The position numbers and the translations under genes were made by a program. The notes beneath the pieces are model-generated. The model was not told the DNA's origin. It searched no databases and worked only from the letters and a program-made list of their open reading frames with translations. Below are positions 38,317 to 46,157 of a stretch of DNA of 64,000 nucleotides, in pieces. The DNA is from Gemmatimonadota bacterium (GTDB taxonomy: Bacteria > Gemmatimonadota > Gemmatimonadetes > Gemmatimonadales > Gemmatimonadaceae), in contig JAJTGR010000068.1 in assembly GCA_021299375.1 (NCBI GenBank), positions 1 through 64,000 of the forward strand, read 5' to 3'. Each line of letters opens with the position of its first letter. Position 1 is the first letter of the stretch.

Positions 38317-39594
38317 GTGCGTCTCCCTTCGGAGGCAGCGATCCCCGCATCACGGTCCGCACGCCCCATGTTCGCTCCCGCCGTCATTGCACCATACATC
38401 CCGCCGGGCTCCAAGGCCGCGTGCGTGCCGATGCCGCCGTACGCTGCGCCGGGCAGGACCGTCGGGTTGCTCCGTGGGCCGGTAGCGGTGGGGGACGCGG
38501 TTGGCCCATTTGTCCCGGCACCATGGCGAACGCAAGTGCTGCGCTCCGCCGAGGTGGCCGCGCGCGTGGCCGCTGATGCGCCTTCTTCGCCGGCCGTTTC
38601 GCTGCCACTGATCGCGGGGCCGGGAGACCTTGCTGGTCCTGCTTGGGCGGCAGACGCTGCGTCCTCGGCGGCAACATTGCCGTGGATCGACGCCTTCCTG
38701 CGGTCGACGCCGCCCACTCCGACGCAGGCGGTGGTGGCCGTGCGGGAGGCTGAGGCGGTCCCTCCCCAGGCAGGCGGGGCGGGGCACCGGACGCCCCCCG
38801 CGGCGCCCCCGGTCGAAGAAGCTCGAGACACCGTAGGGATTGCCTCGGTGGCAGCAGCCGGCGAAGAGGCCGCCGCCGATGCGCCCTCATTCGAGCGCGC
38901 GGAGTATGGTGCACCCCTTGATGTCGCGTACCTGTCGAGAGAGGAAGGGCCCGTTGAGCCGTTCGCTGCAACGGCAGCGGCCGCTGCCCAGGGGCCTCTC
39001 GAAACCGGGTACGCTGACCCAACGGCCACTGCTCCGGCGGAGAGCGCTGCGGACGGGCCGGATGTTGCGATGCTCGCGTCGACGGTGGCCGAGTCGACGG
39101 TGGCCGAGTCGGCGGAGGCCGTCGAGGTGGAGACGGGCGCTGAACTTTGGCCGCTCGACGACGCCGCGGCAGCCTTCCAGGACCTGTCTGCTCGCCTCGG
39201 GATGGCCACGGCCGACGATCGCCATGAGGCCCTGTCCGCGCCCGCCGCGCCGCCGTTGGCGCCCGCCGCTTACGCGCCTTGGCAGGACGATGACTTCGTG
39301 GACGTCATGCCGATGCCGACAGGGCACGGGCTTGGTCAAGCCCCTCTGACATCTTGGGGGGCGGCTGCGCCAATGGAGGGCGCGACGAAGACCGCAGCTG
39401 TCTTCACCTCGCCCGGCGCATGCGAAACGTGTGCAGATGAAGCGCGCACGGAGGATGCCGCGTTGGCCCTCGAGCAGGTCGCCCGACGGATGCGCGCCGG
39501 TGAACTGGCCATGGTCAGCTACGATCCGCGGCTTGGTGAGCAGGCGGCGCTGGTGGCTGCTCTGGCCGCGGTGCTGGGTGTCCGAGCCCGCTGA
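38317..39594 (+). CDS. Ala/Pro-rich orphan protein
   Basis: Up to 425 residues (GTG 38317; ATG 38368 is an alternative that removes 17 residues). Composition is strongly biased: about 370 residues of Ala, Pro, Val and acidic stretches with few predicted structures, including a tandem TVAES TVAES. The last about 47 residues change character into two amphipathic helices (DAALALEQVARRMRAGELAM, then ALVAALAAVLGV). This could be a small folded domain on a disordered tether. There are no signal peptide, membrane segments or known motifs. It stands alone between pcm and apt. A long open frame on the other strand exists, but this strand matches neighbouring gene direction. Confidence 0.55.
   Translation: MRLPSEAAIPASRSARPMFAPAVIAPYIPPGSKAACVPMPPYAAPGRTVGLLRGPVAVGDAVGPFVPAPWRTQVLRSAEVAARVAADAPSSPAVSLPLIAGPGDLAGPAWAADAASSAATLPWIDAFLRSTPPTPTQAVVAVREAEAVPPQAGGAGHRTPPAAPPVEEARDTVGIASVAAAGEEAAADAPSFERAEYGAPLDVAYLSREEGPVEPFAATAAAAAQGPLETGYADPTATAPAESAADGPDVAMLASTVAESTVAESAEAVEVETGAELWPLDDAAAAFQDLSARLGMATADDRHEALSAPAAPPLAPAAYAPWQDDDFVDVMPMPTGHGLGQAPLTSWGAAAPMEGATKTAAVFTSPGACETCADEARTEDAALALEQVARRMRAGELAMVSYDPRLGEQAALVAALAAVLGVRAR
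39081..39110 (+). repeat. 15-bp tandem duplication inside the orphan gene
   Basis: GACGGTGGCCGAGTC occurs twice head to tail (39081-39095, 39096-39110) and encodes a repeated Val-Ala-Glu-Ser-Thr pattern. It keeps the frame, consistent with a real, loosely constrained coding region. Confidence 0.8.
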
Positions 39595-39614
39595 GAGCGG
39601 CGCCGCTCCCGCCT

Positions 39615-39632
39615 GACGGCTAAGTTGCCGTC
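39615..39632 (+). promoter_or_regulatory. Hairpin with -10-like loop abutting the apt start
   Basis: GACGGC (39615-39620) and GCCGTC (39627-39632) flank TAAGTT. The right arm ends at the base before the apt ATG. The loop resembles a -10 hexamer, so this could be either a promoter for a leaderless message or an RNA hairpin hiding the start. No Shine-Dalgarno is visible. Confidence 0.35.
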
Positions 39633-40193
39633 ATGACCGCCTCGCTCTCCGACCGTCTGGCCACGACCATACGCACCGTCGCGGACTTCCCGCAGCCGGG
39701 AATCCTCTTCAAAGACATCACGCCGGTGCTGGCCGATCCCGTGCTCATGCGGGACGTGATCGCCGAGATGAGCGCGCCGTTCGCGGGGCAGGGGATTACC
39801 CACGTCGTGGGCGTCGAGAGTCGAGGCTTCCTCTTCGGCATGCCGATCGCCCTGTCGCTGGAGGTGCCATTCTCGCCAGCCCGGAAGCCCGGCAAGCTGC
39901 CATGGATGACTGCCCGTGAGGCCTACGATCTGGAGTACGGGAGCGGCGTCCTGGAGATGCACGCCGATGCGCTGTCGGCGGGGGCTGGCCGCGACTCCGA
40001 GTTTTCGCGTCGAGCGCGCGTCCTCGTGGTCGACGATGTCCTGGCGACTGGCGGCACGGCTACGGCGACATGCCGACTCATCGAGCAACTTGGCGCCACG
40101 GTGATCGGGGTGTCCGTGCTGATTGAACTTACCGCCCTGCAGGGACGCCAGCGCCTACCGGAGCGCAACGTGGCGGCTGTGCTGAGGGTGTAG
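39633..40193 (+). CDS. apt: Adenine phosphoribosyltransferase
   Basis: 186 residues. It salvages adenine to AMP with PRPP. The N-terminus has the Apt-specific DFPQPGILFKDITPVL, the middle VGVESRGFLFGMPIALSL, and the PRPP motif is VLVVDDVLATGGTA (about 131-144). Length and motifs separate it from xanthine or orotate enzymes. A 559-bp non-coding stretch follows. Confidence 0.95.
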   Translation: MTASLSDRLATTIRTVADFPQPGILFKDITPVLADPVLMRDVIAEMSAPFAGQGITHVVGVESRGFLFGMPIALSLEVPFSPARKPGKLPWMTAREAYDLEYGSGVLEMHADALSAGAGRDSEFSRRARVLVVDDVLATGGTATATCRLIEQLGATVIGVSVLIELTALQGRQRLPERNVAAVLRV

Positions 40194-40752
40194 CATTCAG
40201 GCTGTTCCGGGTTCGGCGTGGGTTGGTCTGGCCACATCGCGGTCCCCTGGATATCTGGCAAGGCGGGCGCGGTGATGTGGGCGCGGTGATGTGGGCGCGG
40301 TGATGTGGGCGCGGTGATGTGGGCGCCGCCTTCGGCGTCGCGATCAAGAACGGGTGAACGGCAGGATCGACCTGCTCGTCAGGCCACCCGCGCGCGCTCC
40401 TCGGATGGAGCACCCGGGGTGATCCGGAGGTTGTAGATCGCCCCCCGCGGGGGGCCAGGACGCCATAGCGCCGGGCCCGCGCGACCAGGCGCGCTTCGCA
40501 CGGCGCGTGATGCCGGGGTGGCGCCTGACGCCCCCGACCGCCGGCGGGCGCTCGAGTCTGGTCTCCGCCCAGCCGAACGCCACCCCACGCGAAACCCCGA
40601 AGAACGCGCATTCGTCTCTTGGCCGCTGGCTAGCCCGCGTCGGCCCGGGGTTGCCGGCACAAGGCGCCCCGGTCAGTTTGCAGCAGGCCGGAGCGACCCG
40701 GCGCGGCTTGCCTGCGGTGGCAGACGGGGGTCGCCTTGCCTGGCTGAGGTTT
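40194..40752. other. 559-bp stretch without a recognised gene
   Basis: It holds the 14-bp tandem repeat at 40269-40324 and several GC-rich inverted repeats (for example around 40441-40456). Open frames on either strand are short, biased in composition and unlike known proteins. The minus-strand frame ending near 40379 has one normal-looking tail (AIYNLRITPGAPSEE), possibly a gene remnant. I find no RNase P, SRP or tmRNA signature on either strand. Confidence 0.5.
40269..40324. repeat. Tandem repeat, 4 x 14 bp
   Basis: The unit GCGGTGATGTGGGC repeats four times without a mismatch. There is no spacer structure, so it is not a CRISPR array. The perfect copies suggest recent expansion by slippage, and copy number may vary between strains. 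Confidence 0.95.
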
Positions 40753-40827
<75 letters not shown>

Positions 40828-40911
40828 TGTACGATCGCCGCCGTTGCTCGGACGGGTGCCGAGTGGCGGCCGCGGTGGCTATGTTTCCGGACTTCCCGCG
40901 AAGGGCTCCGT

Positions 40912-41607
40912 GTGAGCCGCCTCCTTTCAACCGCTGGCACACGTATGGCGCAGGCTACCCGTCCCGCAGGCTCCTCGGCTGCTCTGAGCGATGATCCGCT
41001 CGAGTCGGTCACGAATTGGCTTCAGCTGAACAGCAAGCCGATCCTCCTCGCCGTTGGGGGCGCGGCGGTGGTTGCGGCCTCGGTGCTCATCTATCGGAGC
41101 ACGACCGCCTCGACGCGTGAAAAGGCGTCGGCCGCGCTGTCGCAGGCGCAGGGTCCGTTCACGGAAGGGAAATTCGACGAGGCGCGGTCGGCTCTGGAGA
41201 AGGTGGCCACGCGCTACGCCGCGACCGCGTCCGGACAGCAGGCCTCGCTGATGCTGGCCCAGGTGCTTTTCGAGCAGAAGAAATACGACGAAGGGATCAA
41301 GTCGCTCGAGTCGGCCCTTGGCAGCGCTTCGGGCGACTTCAAGGCGAGCATGTTGGCGATGATTGCGGCCGGCTACGAGTTCAAGGGCGACATGGGCAAG
41401 GCGGCCGAGCAGTACGCGAAGGCGGCGGCGGCCAGCGCCTTCGCGGCTGACAAGCAGGGGTACGAAGCCTCGCAGGCGCGGAGTCTTATGGCCGCCGGGA
41501 AATCGGCCGACGCCCGGAAGATCTGGGAGCGGCTGGCGCAGTTGGACGGCGCTCTGGTGCAACAGGAAGCCAACGTTCGGCTCGGTGAACTGCTCGCCAA
41601 GCCGTGA
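40912..41607 (+). CDS. YfgM-like membrane-anchored TPR protein
   Basis: 231 residues from GTG 40912 (AAGGG before it) or 220 from ATG 40945. There is a cytoplasmic N-terminus, one membrane segment at about 43-62 (PILLAVGGAAVVAASVLIY), then TPR-like helices in the periplasm (GKFDEARSALEKVATRY; QKKYDEGIKSLESAL). This matches the YfgM/DUF2133 layout, ancillary proteins of the Sec translocon and periplasmic chaperone network. It is the last + strand gene before the polarity switch. An intrinsic terminator follows. Confidence 0.72.
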   Translation: MSRLLSTAGTRMAQATRPAGSSAALSDDPLESVTNWLQLNSKPILLAVGGAAVVAASVLIYRSTTASTREKASAALSQAQGPFTEGKFDEARSALEKVATRYAATASGQQASLMLAQVLFEQKKYDEGIKSLESALGSASGDFKASMLAMIAAGYEFKGDMGKAAEQYAKAAAASAFAADKQGYEASQARSLMAAGKSADARKIWERLAQLDGALVQQEANVRLGELLAKP

Positions 41608-41640
41608 GGCCTGCGCGTTGAGCGGATGCTTGGTGTACGC

Positions 41641-41670
41641 GGCCCGACTTGGCAGTCGGGCCGTTTCGTT
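41641..41670 (+). terminator. Intrinsic terminator closing the + strand gene series
   Basis: A 9-bp perfect stem (41641-41649 with 41654-41662), a TGGC loop, then GTTTCGTT. It is located 33 bp after the YfgM-like stop. Confidence 0.82.
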
Positions 41671-41750
41671 GGTGGGTGGGGCGACCCGACATCAATGGAG
41701 CAGTAATCGGTCAAAGATCGGGCAGTGACGAGTGTGGAGCGGATGGCTAT

Positions 41751-41778
41751 TATGCGTATAATACATGTTATGTCAACG
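41751..41778. other. dif: Candidate dif site (XerC/XerD recombination, chromosome terminus)
   Basis: It has the 11-6-11 layout of dif. The left (XerC-side) arm is TATGCGTATAA, the centre TACATG, and the right (XerD-side) arm TTATGTCAACG. Against the E. coli dif (arms GGTGCGCATAA and TTATGTTAAAT) 8 of 11 bases match in each arm, including ATAA and TTAT next to the centre and TGCG in the outer left arm. It lies at the exact point where gene direction reverses, between two converging terminators. A XerD-type recombinase gene is at 61073-62023. The assignment is from sequence resemblance and position. Confidence 0.72.
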
Positions 41779-41879
41779 TTATGTGGTGGATAAGTGTGGG
41801 AAAAATCGTAGGGAAAATCCATCTCGATATCCTGGTTGAGTCGTAACGCGTTTCTAGCAAACAGCTTATCGATGGTCTT

Positions 41880-41907
41880 GTGAGGTTTCGCTCCGGGGAG
41901 ACCTCAC
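41880..41907. repeat. Inverted repeat near the dif candidate
   Basis: GTGAGGT (41880-41886) and ACCTCAC (41901-41907) separated by 14 bases. No T-tract follows on either strand. The role is unknown; it may be an additional hairpin or a protein site in the terminus island. Confidence 0.4.
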
Positions 41908-41949
41908 GAACTCGGTAGACTGTCCACCTGTCCACAATTTCCTGGAATG

Positions 41950-41977
41950 AAAAAGGCGGTCCGCAAGGCAGACCGCC
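41950..41977 (-). terminator. Intrinsic terminator closing the - strand gene series
   Basis: Read on the - strand: GGCGGTC, a 9-base loop, GACCGCC, then TTTTT (41954-41950). It lies 42 bp after the dapF stop. Confidence 0.88.
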
Positions 41978-42019
41978 AGATCGTCCGGCCGGATTGTCAG
42001 ACGGCGCACAGTGGCCCGG

Positions 42020-42901
42020 TCACAGAGCCTCGATTCTGCCTCGAAAGACCACACGACCTTCTCCCCGCAGTGTCGGCCGGTAGCCGACCGGCTCGGCATG
42101 GTCGAGCGGCTCCAGGCCAACCTCGAGGTCCCGGCCCGAACTCGTACGCAAGAGCACCCTCGGGGTGCTCACGAATCCCCACCGCAGCAACAAGGCCGCG
42201 GTCGCCACTGCCCCAGTGCCGCATGCCAGCGTCTCGCCTTCGACGCCGCGCTCGAAGGTCCGGTAGCGCCAGCGACCCTCGGACATGGGGGAGACCCAAT
42301 TCACATTCGCTCCCGAGGGGCCGGCCGCCCCATGCCAGCGCAGGCTGGGCCCCCGCGCGGCAATCTCCACCGCCTCCGCATCGCCGCACAGCACCACGAG
42401 ATGCGGAACGCCCGCCCTCACAAAGCCGATCCGTCGTTCGCCAGCGACGAGGTCGATCGGCATGCCGAGACGCATATCCGTGACTGGCGGCAGCTCGATC
42501 GACGGCAGCCCGTCCACGCGACTTCGGATCAGTCCGGATCCAGTCGAAAGTCGCATGGCATCGGCTTGGGCCAGCCCCAGCGTCGCCGCGAGTGTCGTTG
42601 AACACAGTGTCGCGTTCCCGCACAGGTCCGCTGGGGTCCCATCGGCGTTGAAAAAGTGGATCCGCACGTCGGCTTCCCCGGCCAGAGGCTCGAGAACCAC
42701 CAGCCCGTCGGCGCCTATCCCGTTGTGGCGATGGCATATAGCGCGCACCACCTCAGGTTGGGTCACGGCTTCGATCGAAACGTCGCGCCCATCGAAGAAG
42801 ACAAAGTCGTTCCCGGACCCGGTCATCTTGGCGAAGGGCAATCCGTGCAGCGCGGCCAGCGAGGGGGCGGCCTTCAGGCGGTCCTCCAGGGGCCCCTGCA
42901 C
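42020..42901 (-). CDS. dapF: Diaminopimelate epimerase
   Basis: 293 residues from the GTG at 42901; a TTG at 42907 overlapping the upstream stop would add two. It converts LL- to meso-diaminopimelate for lysine and peptidoglycan. Both catalytic Cys are present: NADGTPADLCGNA and ETLACGTGA. FAKMTGSGNDFVFFDG is the family start. About 22 residues precede it, slightly more than usual. It is the last gene of the - strand series before the terminator. Confidence 0.95.
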   Translation of the reverse strand: MQGPLEDRLKAAPSLAALHGLPFAKMTGSGNDFVFFDGRDVSIEAVTQPEVVRAICHRHNGIGADGLVVLEPLAGEADVRIHFFNADGTPADLCGNATLCSTTLAATLGLAQADAMRLSTGSGLIRSRVDGLPSIELPPVTDMRLGMPIDLVAGERRIGFVRAGVPHLVVLCGDAEAVEIAARGPSLRWHGAAGPSGANVNWVSPMSEGRWRYRTFERGVEGETLACGTGAVATAALLLRWGFVSTPRVLLRTSSGRDLEVGLEPLDHAEPVGYRPTLRGEGRVVFRGRIEAL

Positions 42902-42903
42902 CC

Positions 42904-43665
42904 TCAAACCTTACCGCTCAGCGCCCACCAGCGCAGGCGCCAAACCATCCAGATCGCTTCCCGTACGATGCGCTTCGACATCTTGGACTCCCCTTCCGTG
43001 CGGTCGTGGAAGACGATCGGGATCTCGGCGAACCGGAATCCACGTTTCCACGCCCGGAAGCTCATTTCGATCTGAAACGCATAGCCGTTGGAGCGTACCT
43101 CATCGAGCGGGATCGACTCCAGGACGGCTCGACGGAAGCACTTGAATCCGCCGGTGGCATCGCCAAGCTGAAGGCCGGTGACCGCGCGGGCGTAGATGTT
43201 CGCCCCGTACGACAGCATCAGTCGCGTCATTGGCCAGTTCACGACCGTGACCTTTCCTTCACGATAGCGCGAACCGAGTACGACATCGGCCTCGCGGATG
43301 GCGGCGAGGAACTCCGGAAGATGCGATGGATTGTGGGAGAAGTCGGCATCCATCTCGAACACAAACGCGTAGTCCCGCTCCAGCGCCCAGCGGAATCCCG
43401 CCAAGTAGGCGCGGCCCAATCCTTCCTTCCCGGCTCGATGCAGGACGTGCACACGCTGATCCGCTGCTGCGAGTTGGTCAGCAAGGCGTCCGGTGCCATC
43501 GGGCGAGTTGTCGTCGACGACCAGCACGTCCAGCCGCGGGTCCTGCTCGAGGATCAACGGGACGATGCGGGTGACGTTTTCACTCTCATTATACGTCGGA
43601 ACGATGACGACCCCGCGCTCCCCGATCGCCAGCGATCCACGGGGCGGCGTCCTGGTGCGCGTCAC
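42904..43665 (-). CDS. Polyprenol-phosphate mannosyl/glucosyltransferase (GT2)
   Basis: 253 residues. A GT-A fold of the DPM1 type: VVIVPTYNESENV (about 19-31), VVDDNSPDGT, then FEMDADFSHNP carrying the metal-binding Asp triad, and GSRYREG. It has no C-terminal membrane segments, as in single-domain polyprenol monophosphomannose synthases. It would load a sugar on a lipid carrier for later surface glycosylation. Its stop overlaps the dapF start region, and its start overlaps the YfhO gene by 4 bp. Confidence 0.88.
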   Translation of the reverse strand: MTRTRTPPRGSLAIGERGVVIVPTYNESENVTRIVPLILEQDPRLDVLVVDDNSPDGTGRLADQLAAADQRVHVLHRAGKEGLGRAYLAGFRWALERDYAFVFEMDADFSHNPSHLPEFLAAIREADVVLGSRYREGKVTVVNWPMTRLMLSYGANIYARAVTGLQLGDATGGFKCFRRAVLESIPLDEVRSNGYAFQIEMSFRAWKRGFRFAEIPIVFHDRTEGESKMSKRIVREAIWMVWRLRWWALSGKV

Positions 43666-46091
43666 GCGGCACTCCCGGCCGTGCCGGCCGCAACGCGCGG
43701 GCGCCGCCGATCAAGGATGCTTCCCACGACCAACCAGAAAAGGGCGATGCCCAGCGCGAGAAGCGTGAGCAGCTTGCCCGTGTGGTATGGTACGCTGTCG
43801 AACCGGAGTTGGACCGACTTGGCTCCACTCGGCAACTCCACGCCGATCAGGGTGAAGTCCGCGCGGGAAACCGTCGCCGGCTTGCCATCGACGGTGGCCT
43901 GCCAGCCCGGATAGTAGTTCTCGGAGACCAAAAGAGCGCTGCCGGCAGGAGCCGGTCCCTGGAGTGTGAGGTCAATGGCGCCAGCCTCGTACCGATCTAC
44001 CTGTACTCCGAACGGAATGGGTTCGGGGAGTGGGGAGTTCACTGGCTGCGCGTCGACATTGGCCGACGTGTCGAAAATGGCGACCCGCTTCACATCGAAG
44101 AGCGGATTGAGAATCGTCGCCTTGGCCGTGGCGTCATCCAGTTTCACCCGCATCGGGGCGACCCACGCGGTGGGGTGATCGCCGGGCAGCTCGTACAGGT
44201 AGGTCATGGTACCTGCGGCGTTGCGCACCGGGCCGGCGACCAGCTTGGCGCCCTGAAATGGGAGGCCGGGCGTATTCGTGTAGAAGTACCGAGCGTTCGT
44301 GAGCGACCAGAAATTCGGGTTGGCGAGCGACTGATAGCCCTCGTTCTTCCCGTACAGCTCCTGGAAACGGCCGAGTTCGTTACCGTGGTAGCCGAGGACA
44401 CCGCGAATGCCATGGGCCATCAGGGCGTCACCCAGCACAAACGGGTCGTGGGACGCCATGTTCTCGCCAAGGGGCAAGGCGATCACGCGCCCCGGCTCCG
44501 GCTGCTTCTTGAGGTACCGGATGATGTCATCGTCGGCATAGAGCTCGGCTGCGGGGGCCGAAAACGACCAGTAGTGCCGTTCGATGCTCCAAAGGTCCAG
44601 CGCCACCACGCCGGCCAGCACCCACCCGGCGACCGGCGTGGCCAGCTTGCCTCGCGCGATGGCAAGACCCAGCGCCACGGTCACCAGCACGACGGCGGCC
44701 GACCTCCAGGCCCCAACGACCACGTTTGAGGCATTGGCTTCGATGGCGTCGCCCCGGGCGTCACCAAGGATTGAGAGCGCGAGGTTGTGAAAGGCGCCGG
44801 CCGATGCCAGCGCCGCGACCAGCAGGGCGAACGCTGCCCACCCGAGCGCGTACTTCGCGGAGGCCTTGCCAGCCAGGACACGCTCGGCGCCGAACGCCGC
44901 GAGGACCGCGAGGCTGAAGGCCGAGACGTACAGGATGGTGCTGGGGGCCCGGAAGAACTTGGAGCCCGGCACGATGGCATACACGAGCTGGTAGAACGGC
45001 GTGTTGCCGCCCCATGCCCAGAACAGGGAGACAATGAGTGTGCCCAGCCAGAACCAGGAATGGCTACGGTGACGGTTCAGCAGGCCACCACCAAAGGCAA
45101 GGAGGGCCAGCACCAGCACGCTGGCGCCCACGTATTCGCTGTGGAAGTGAATGCCATTGCGTCCCCAGTAGCTGTCGAGGATGCCGGAGAACTGCGGCAG
45201 GTACATGTTGATCGTTTCCTCGAGGGGAAACGAGAAGCTCGTGGCATAGTCGTAGCCTTTGCCGCCTGCGCGCGGGGACCACGGCACGTACTCACGGACC
45301 GGCAGGTACTGCACGGCGCCTATCAGGCCGCCCAGAAGCACCGCTGCGAAGGCGAACCCGAGGCGCGGGAACGGGGAGGGAGCGCCGGCTGCCGATCCGG
45401 CGTCGGTCGGGACGTTCCCCGGACGCAGTGCGAGCCACAGAGCGAAGCAGCCACTGCAAAGCAACATGTACTGCAACAGCTGCGGGTGTGGAGAGAGCAC
45501 GGCGAGCCCGACGATCAGCGCCAGAGCGCCCCATGCCCCGTGACGTCCATCGCGGACTCCACGCACGAGTGCCCACAGTGCGGCCGGGAGCAGCGTGCTC
45601 ACGAACAGCTTGCCGTCGTGTCCCGGCGAGGGGTAGGACGCCACGGCGCCACTCAACAGATAGGCCACGGCGCCGATGATCGACGCCTGAAAGCGAACGC
45701 CGGCTGCCCGCAGGAATCCGAATGTGCAGATCCCGGCCAAGATCATGTGGAGCACGAAGCCCCAGGTCATGGCGACGTCGGTCGGGAGGATGAGCCGCAA
45801 CAGGAACGTCGGGTAAAAGATGTCGCCGTGCATGGCCGCGACGTACGGCATGCCGCCGAACTGGAACGGATTCCAGAGCGGGAACCCATGGCCGTTTCGC
45901 AACGACTGGGCGGCGAAATCGCGGAACGAGTAGCCGGCGATGTATTGGTCGGAATTGGGGTTGACCAGGAAGGCGCCCCCAAGGGCGGGCCACGCCAGCA
46001 GCATCGTCGCGAGCACGCAGACGGCGGCCGCCCAGACGAACTGCAAGCGGGGAGTCACCGCCGTCGGATTCGTCGCGTCGGATCGGACCAT
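43662..46091 (-). CDS. YfhO-family polytopic membrane protein
   Basis: 809 residues from ATG 46091 (a TTG six bases upstream is possible). About 12 membrane segments lead, with a long periplasmic domain near residues 490-770, and a last segment near 775 (LLTLLALGIALFWLVVGSIL). Early loops carry NPNSDQYIAGYSFRDF and WNPFQFGGMPY, resembling the acidic first loop of GT-C glycosyltransferases. YfhO of Firmicutes is needed to glycosylate lipoteichoic acid. Here it stands next to a polyprenol sugar synthase, so it may use that lipid-linked sugar. The acceptor is unknown. Confidence 0.82.
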   Translation of the reverse strand: MVRSDATNPTAVTPRLQFVWAAAVCVLATMLLAWPALGGAFLVNPNSDQYIAGYSFRDFAAQSLRNGHGFPLWNPFQFGGMPYVAAMHGDIFYPTFLLRLILPTDVAMTWGFVLHMILAGICTFGFLRAAGVRFQASIIGAVAYLLSGAVASYPSPGHDGKLFVSTLLPAALWALVRGVRDGRHGAWGALALIVGLAVLSPHPQLLQYMLLCSGCFALWLALRPGNVPTDAGSAAGAPSPFPRLGFAFAAVLLGGLIGAVQYLPVREYVPWSPRAGGKGYDYATSFSFPLEETINMYLPQFSGILDSYWGRNGIHFHSEYVGASVLVLALLAFGGGLLNRHRSHSWFWLGTLIVSLFWAWGGNTPFYQLVYAIVPGSKFFRAPSTILYVSAFSLAVLAAFGAERVLAGKASAKYALGWAAFALLVAALASAGAFHNLALSILGDARGDAIEANASNVVVGAWRSAAVVLVTVALGLAIARGKLATPVAGWVLAGVVALDLWSIERHYWSFSAPAAELYADDDIIRYLKKQPEPGRVIALPLGENMASHDPFVLGDALMAHGIRGVLGYHGNELGRFQELYGKNEGYQSLANPNFWSLTNARYFYTNTPGLPFQGAKLVAGPVRNAAGTMTYLYELPGDHPTAWVAPMRVKLDDATAKATILNPLFDVKRVAIFDTSANVDAQPVNSPLPEPIPFGVQVDRYEAGAIDLTLQGPAPAGSALLVSENYYPGWQATVDGKPATVSRADFTLIGVELPSGAKSVQLRFDSVPYHTGKLLTLLALGIALFWLVVGSILDRRRPRVAAGTAGSAA

Positions 46092-46157
46092 GAACAAGAA
46101 GGATTCGGGTGGCGAAATGGGCGCCGTGCAGGGTGCATCGGTCGGCGCGGCACGACG

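Larger units (their letters stand above)
41608..42019. other. Convergent intergenic region, AT-rich, carrying the dif candidate
   Basis: 412 bp between the last + gene and the first - gene. It contains a + strand terminator (41641-41670), the dif-like site (41751-41778), an inverted repeat (41880-41907) and a - strand terminator (41950-41977). About 41690-41950 is clearly richer in A and T than the surroundings. No coding frame is convincing. Confidence 0.85.

Noticed and set aside
38100-39209. 369-residue Ser/Ala-rich frame on the - strand opposite the orphan gene
   Set aside because: Low-complexity sequence opens several frames here. The + strand frame agrees with neighbouring gene direction and ends in a structured segment.
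40269-40324. Tandem repeat as a CRISPR array
   Set aside because: Units are 14 bp and directly adjacent, with no spacers and no cas genes.
41785-41795. DnaA-box-like GGTGGATAA near the AT-rich island, as a possible replication origin
   Set aside because: It is a single near-match (one mismatch); an origin needs a cluster, and genes converge here, which fits a terminus instead.
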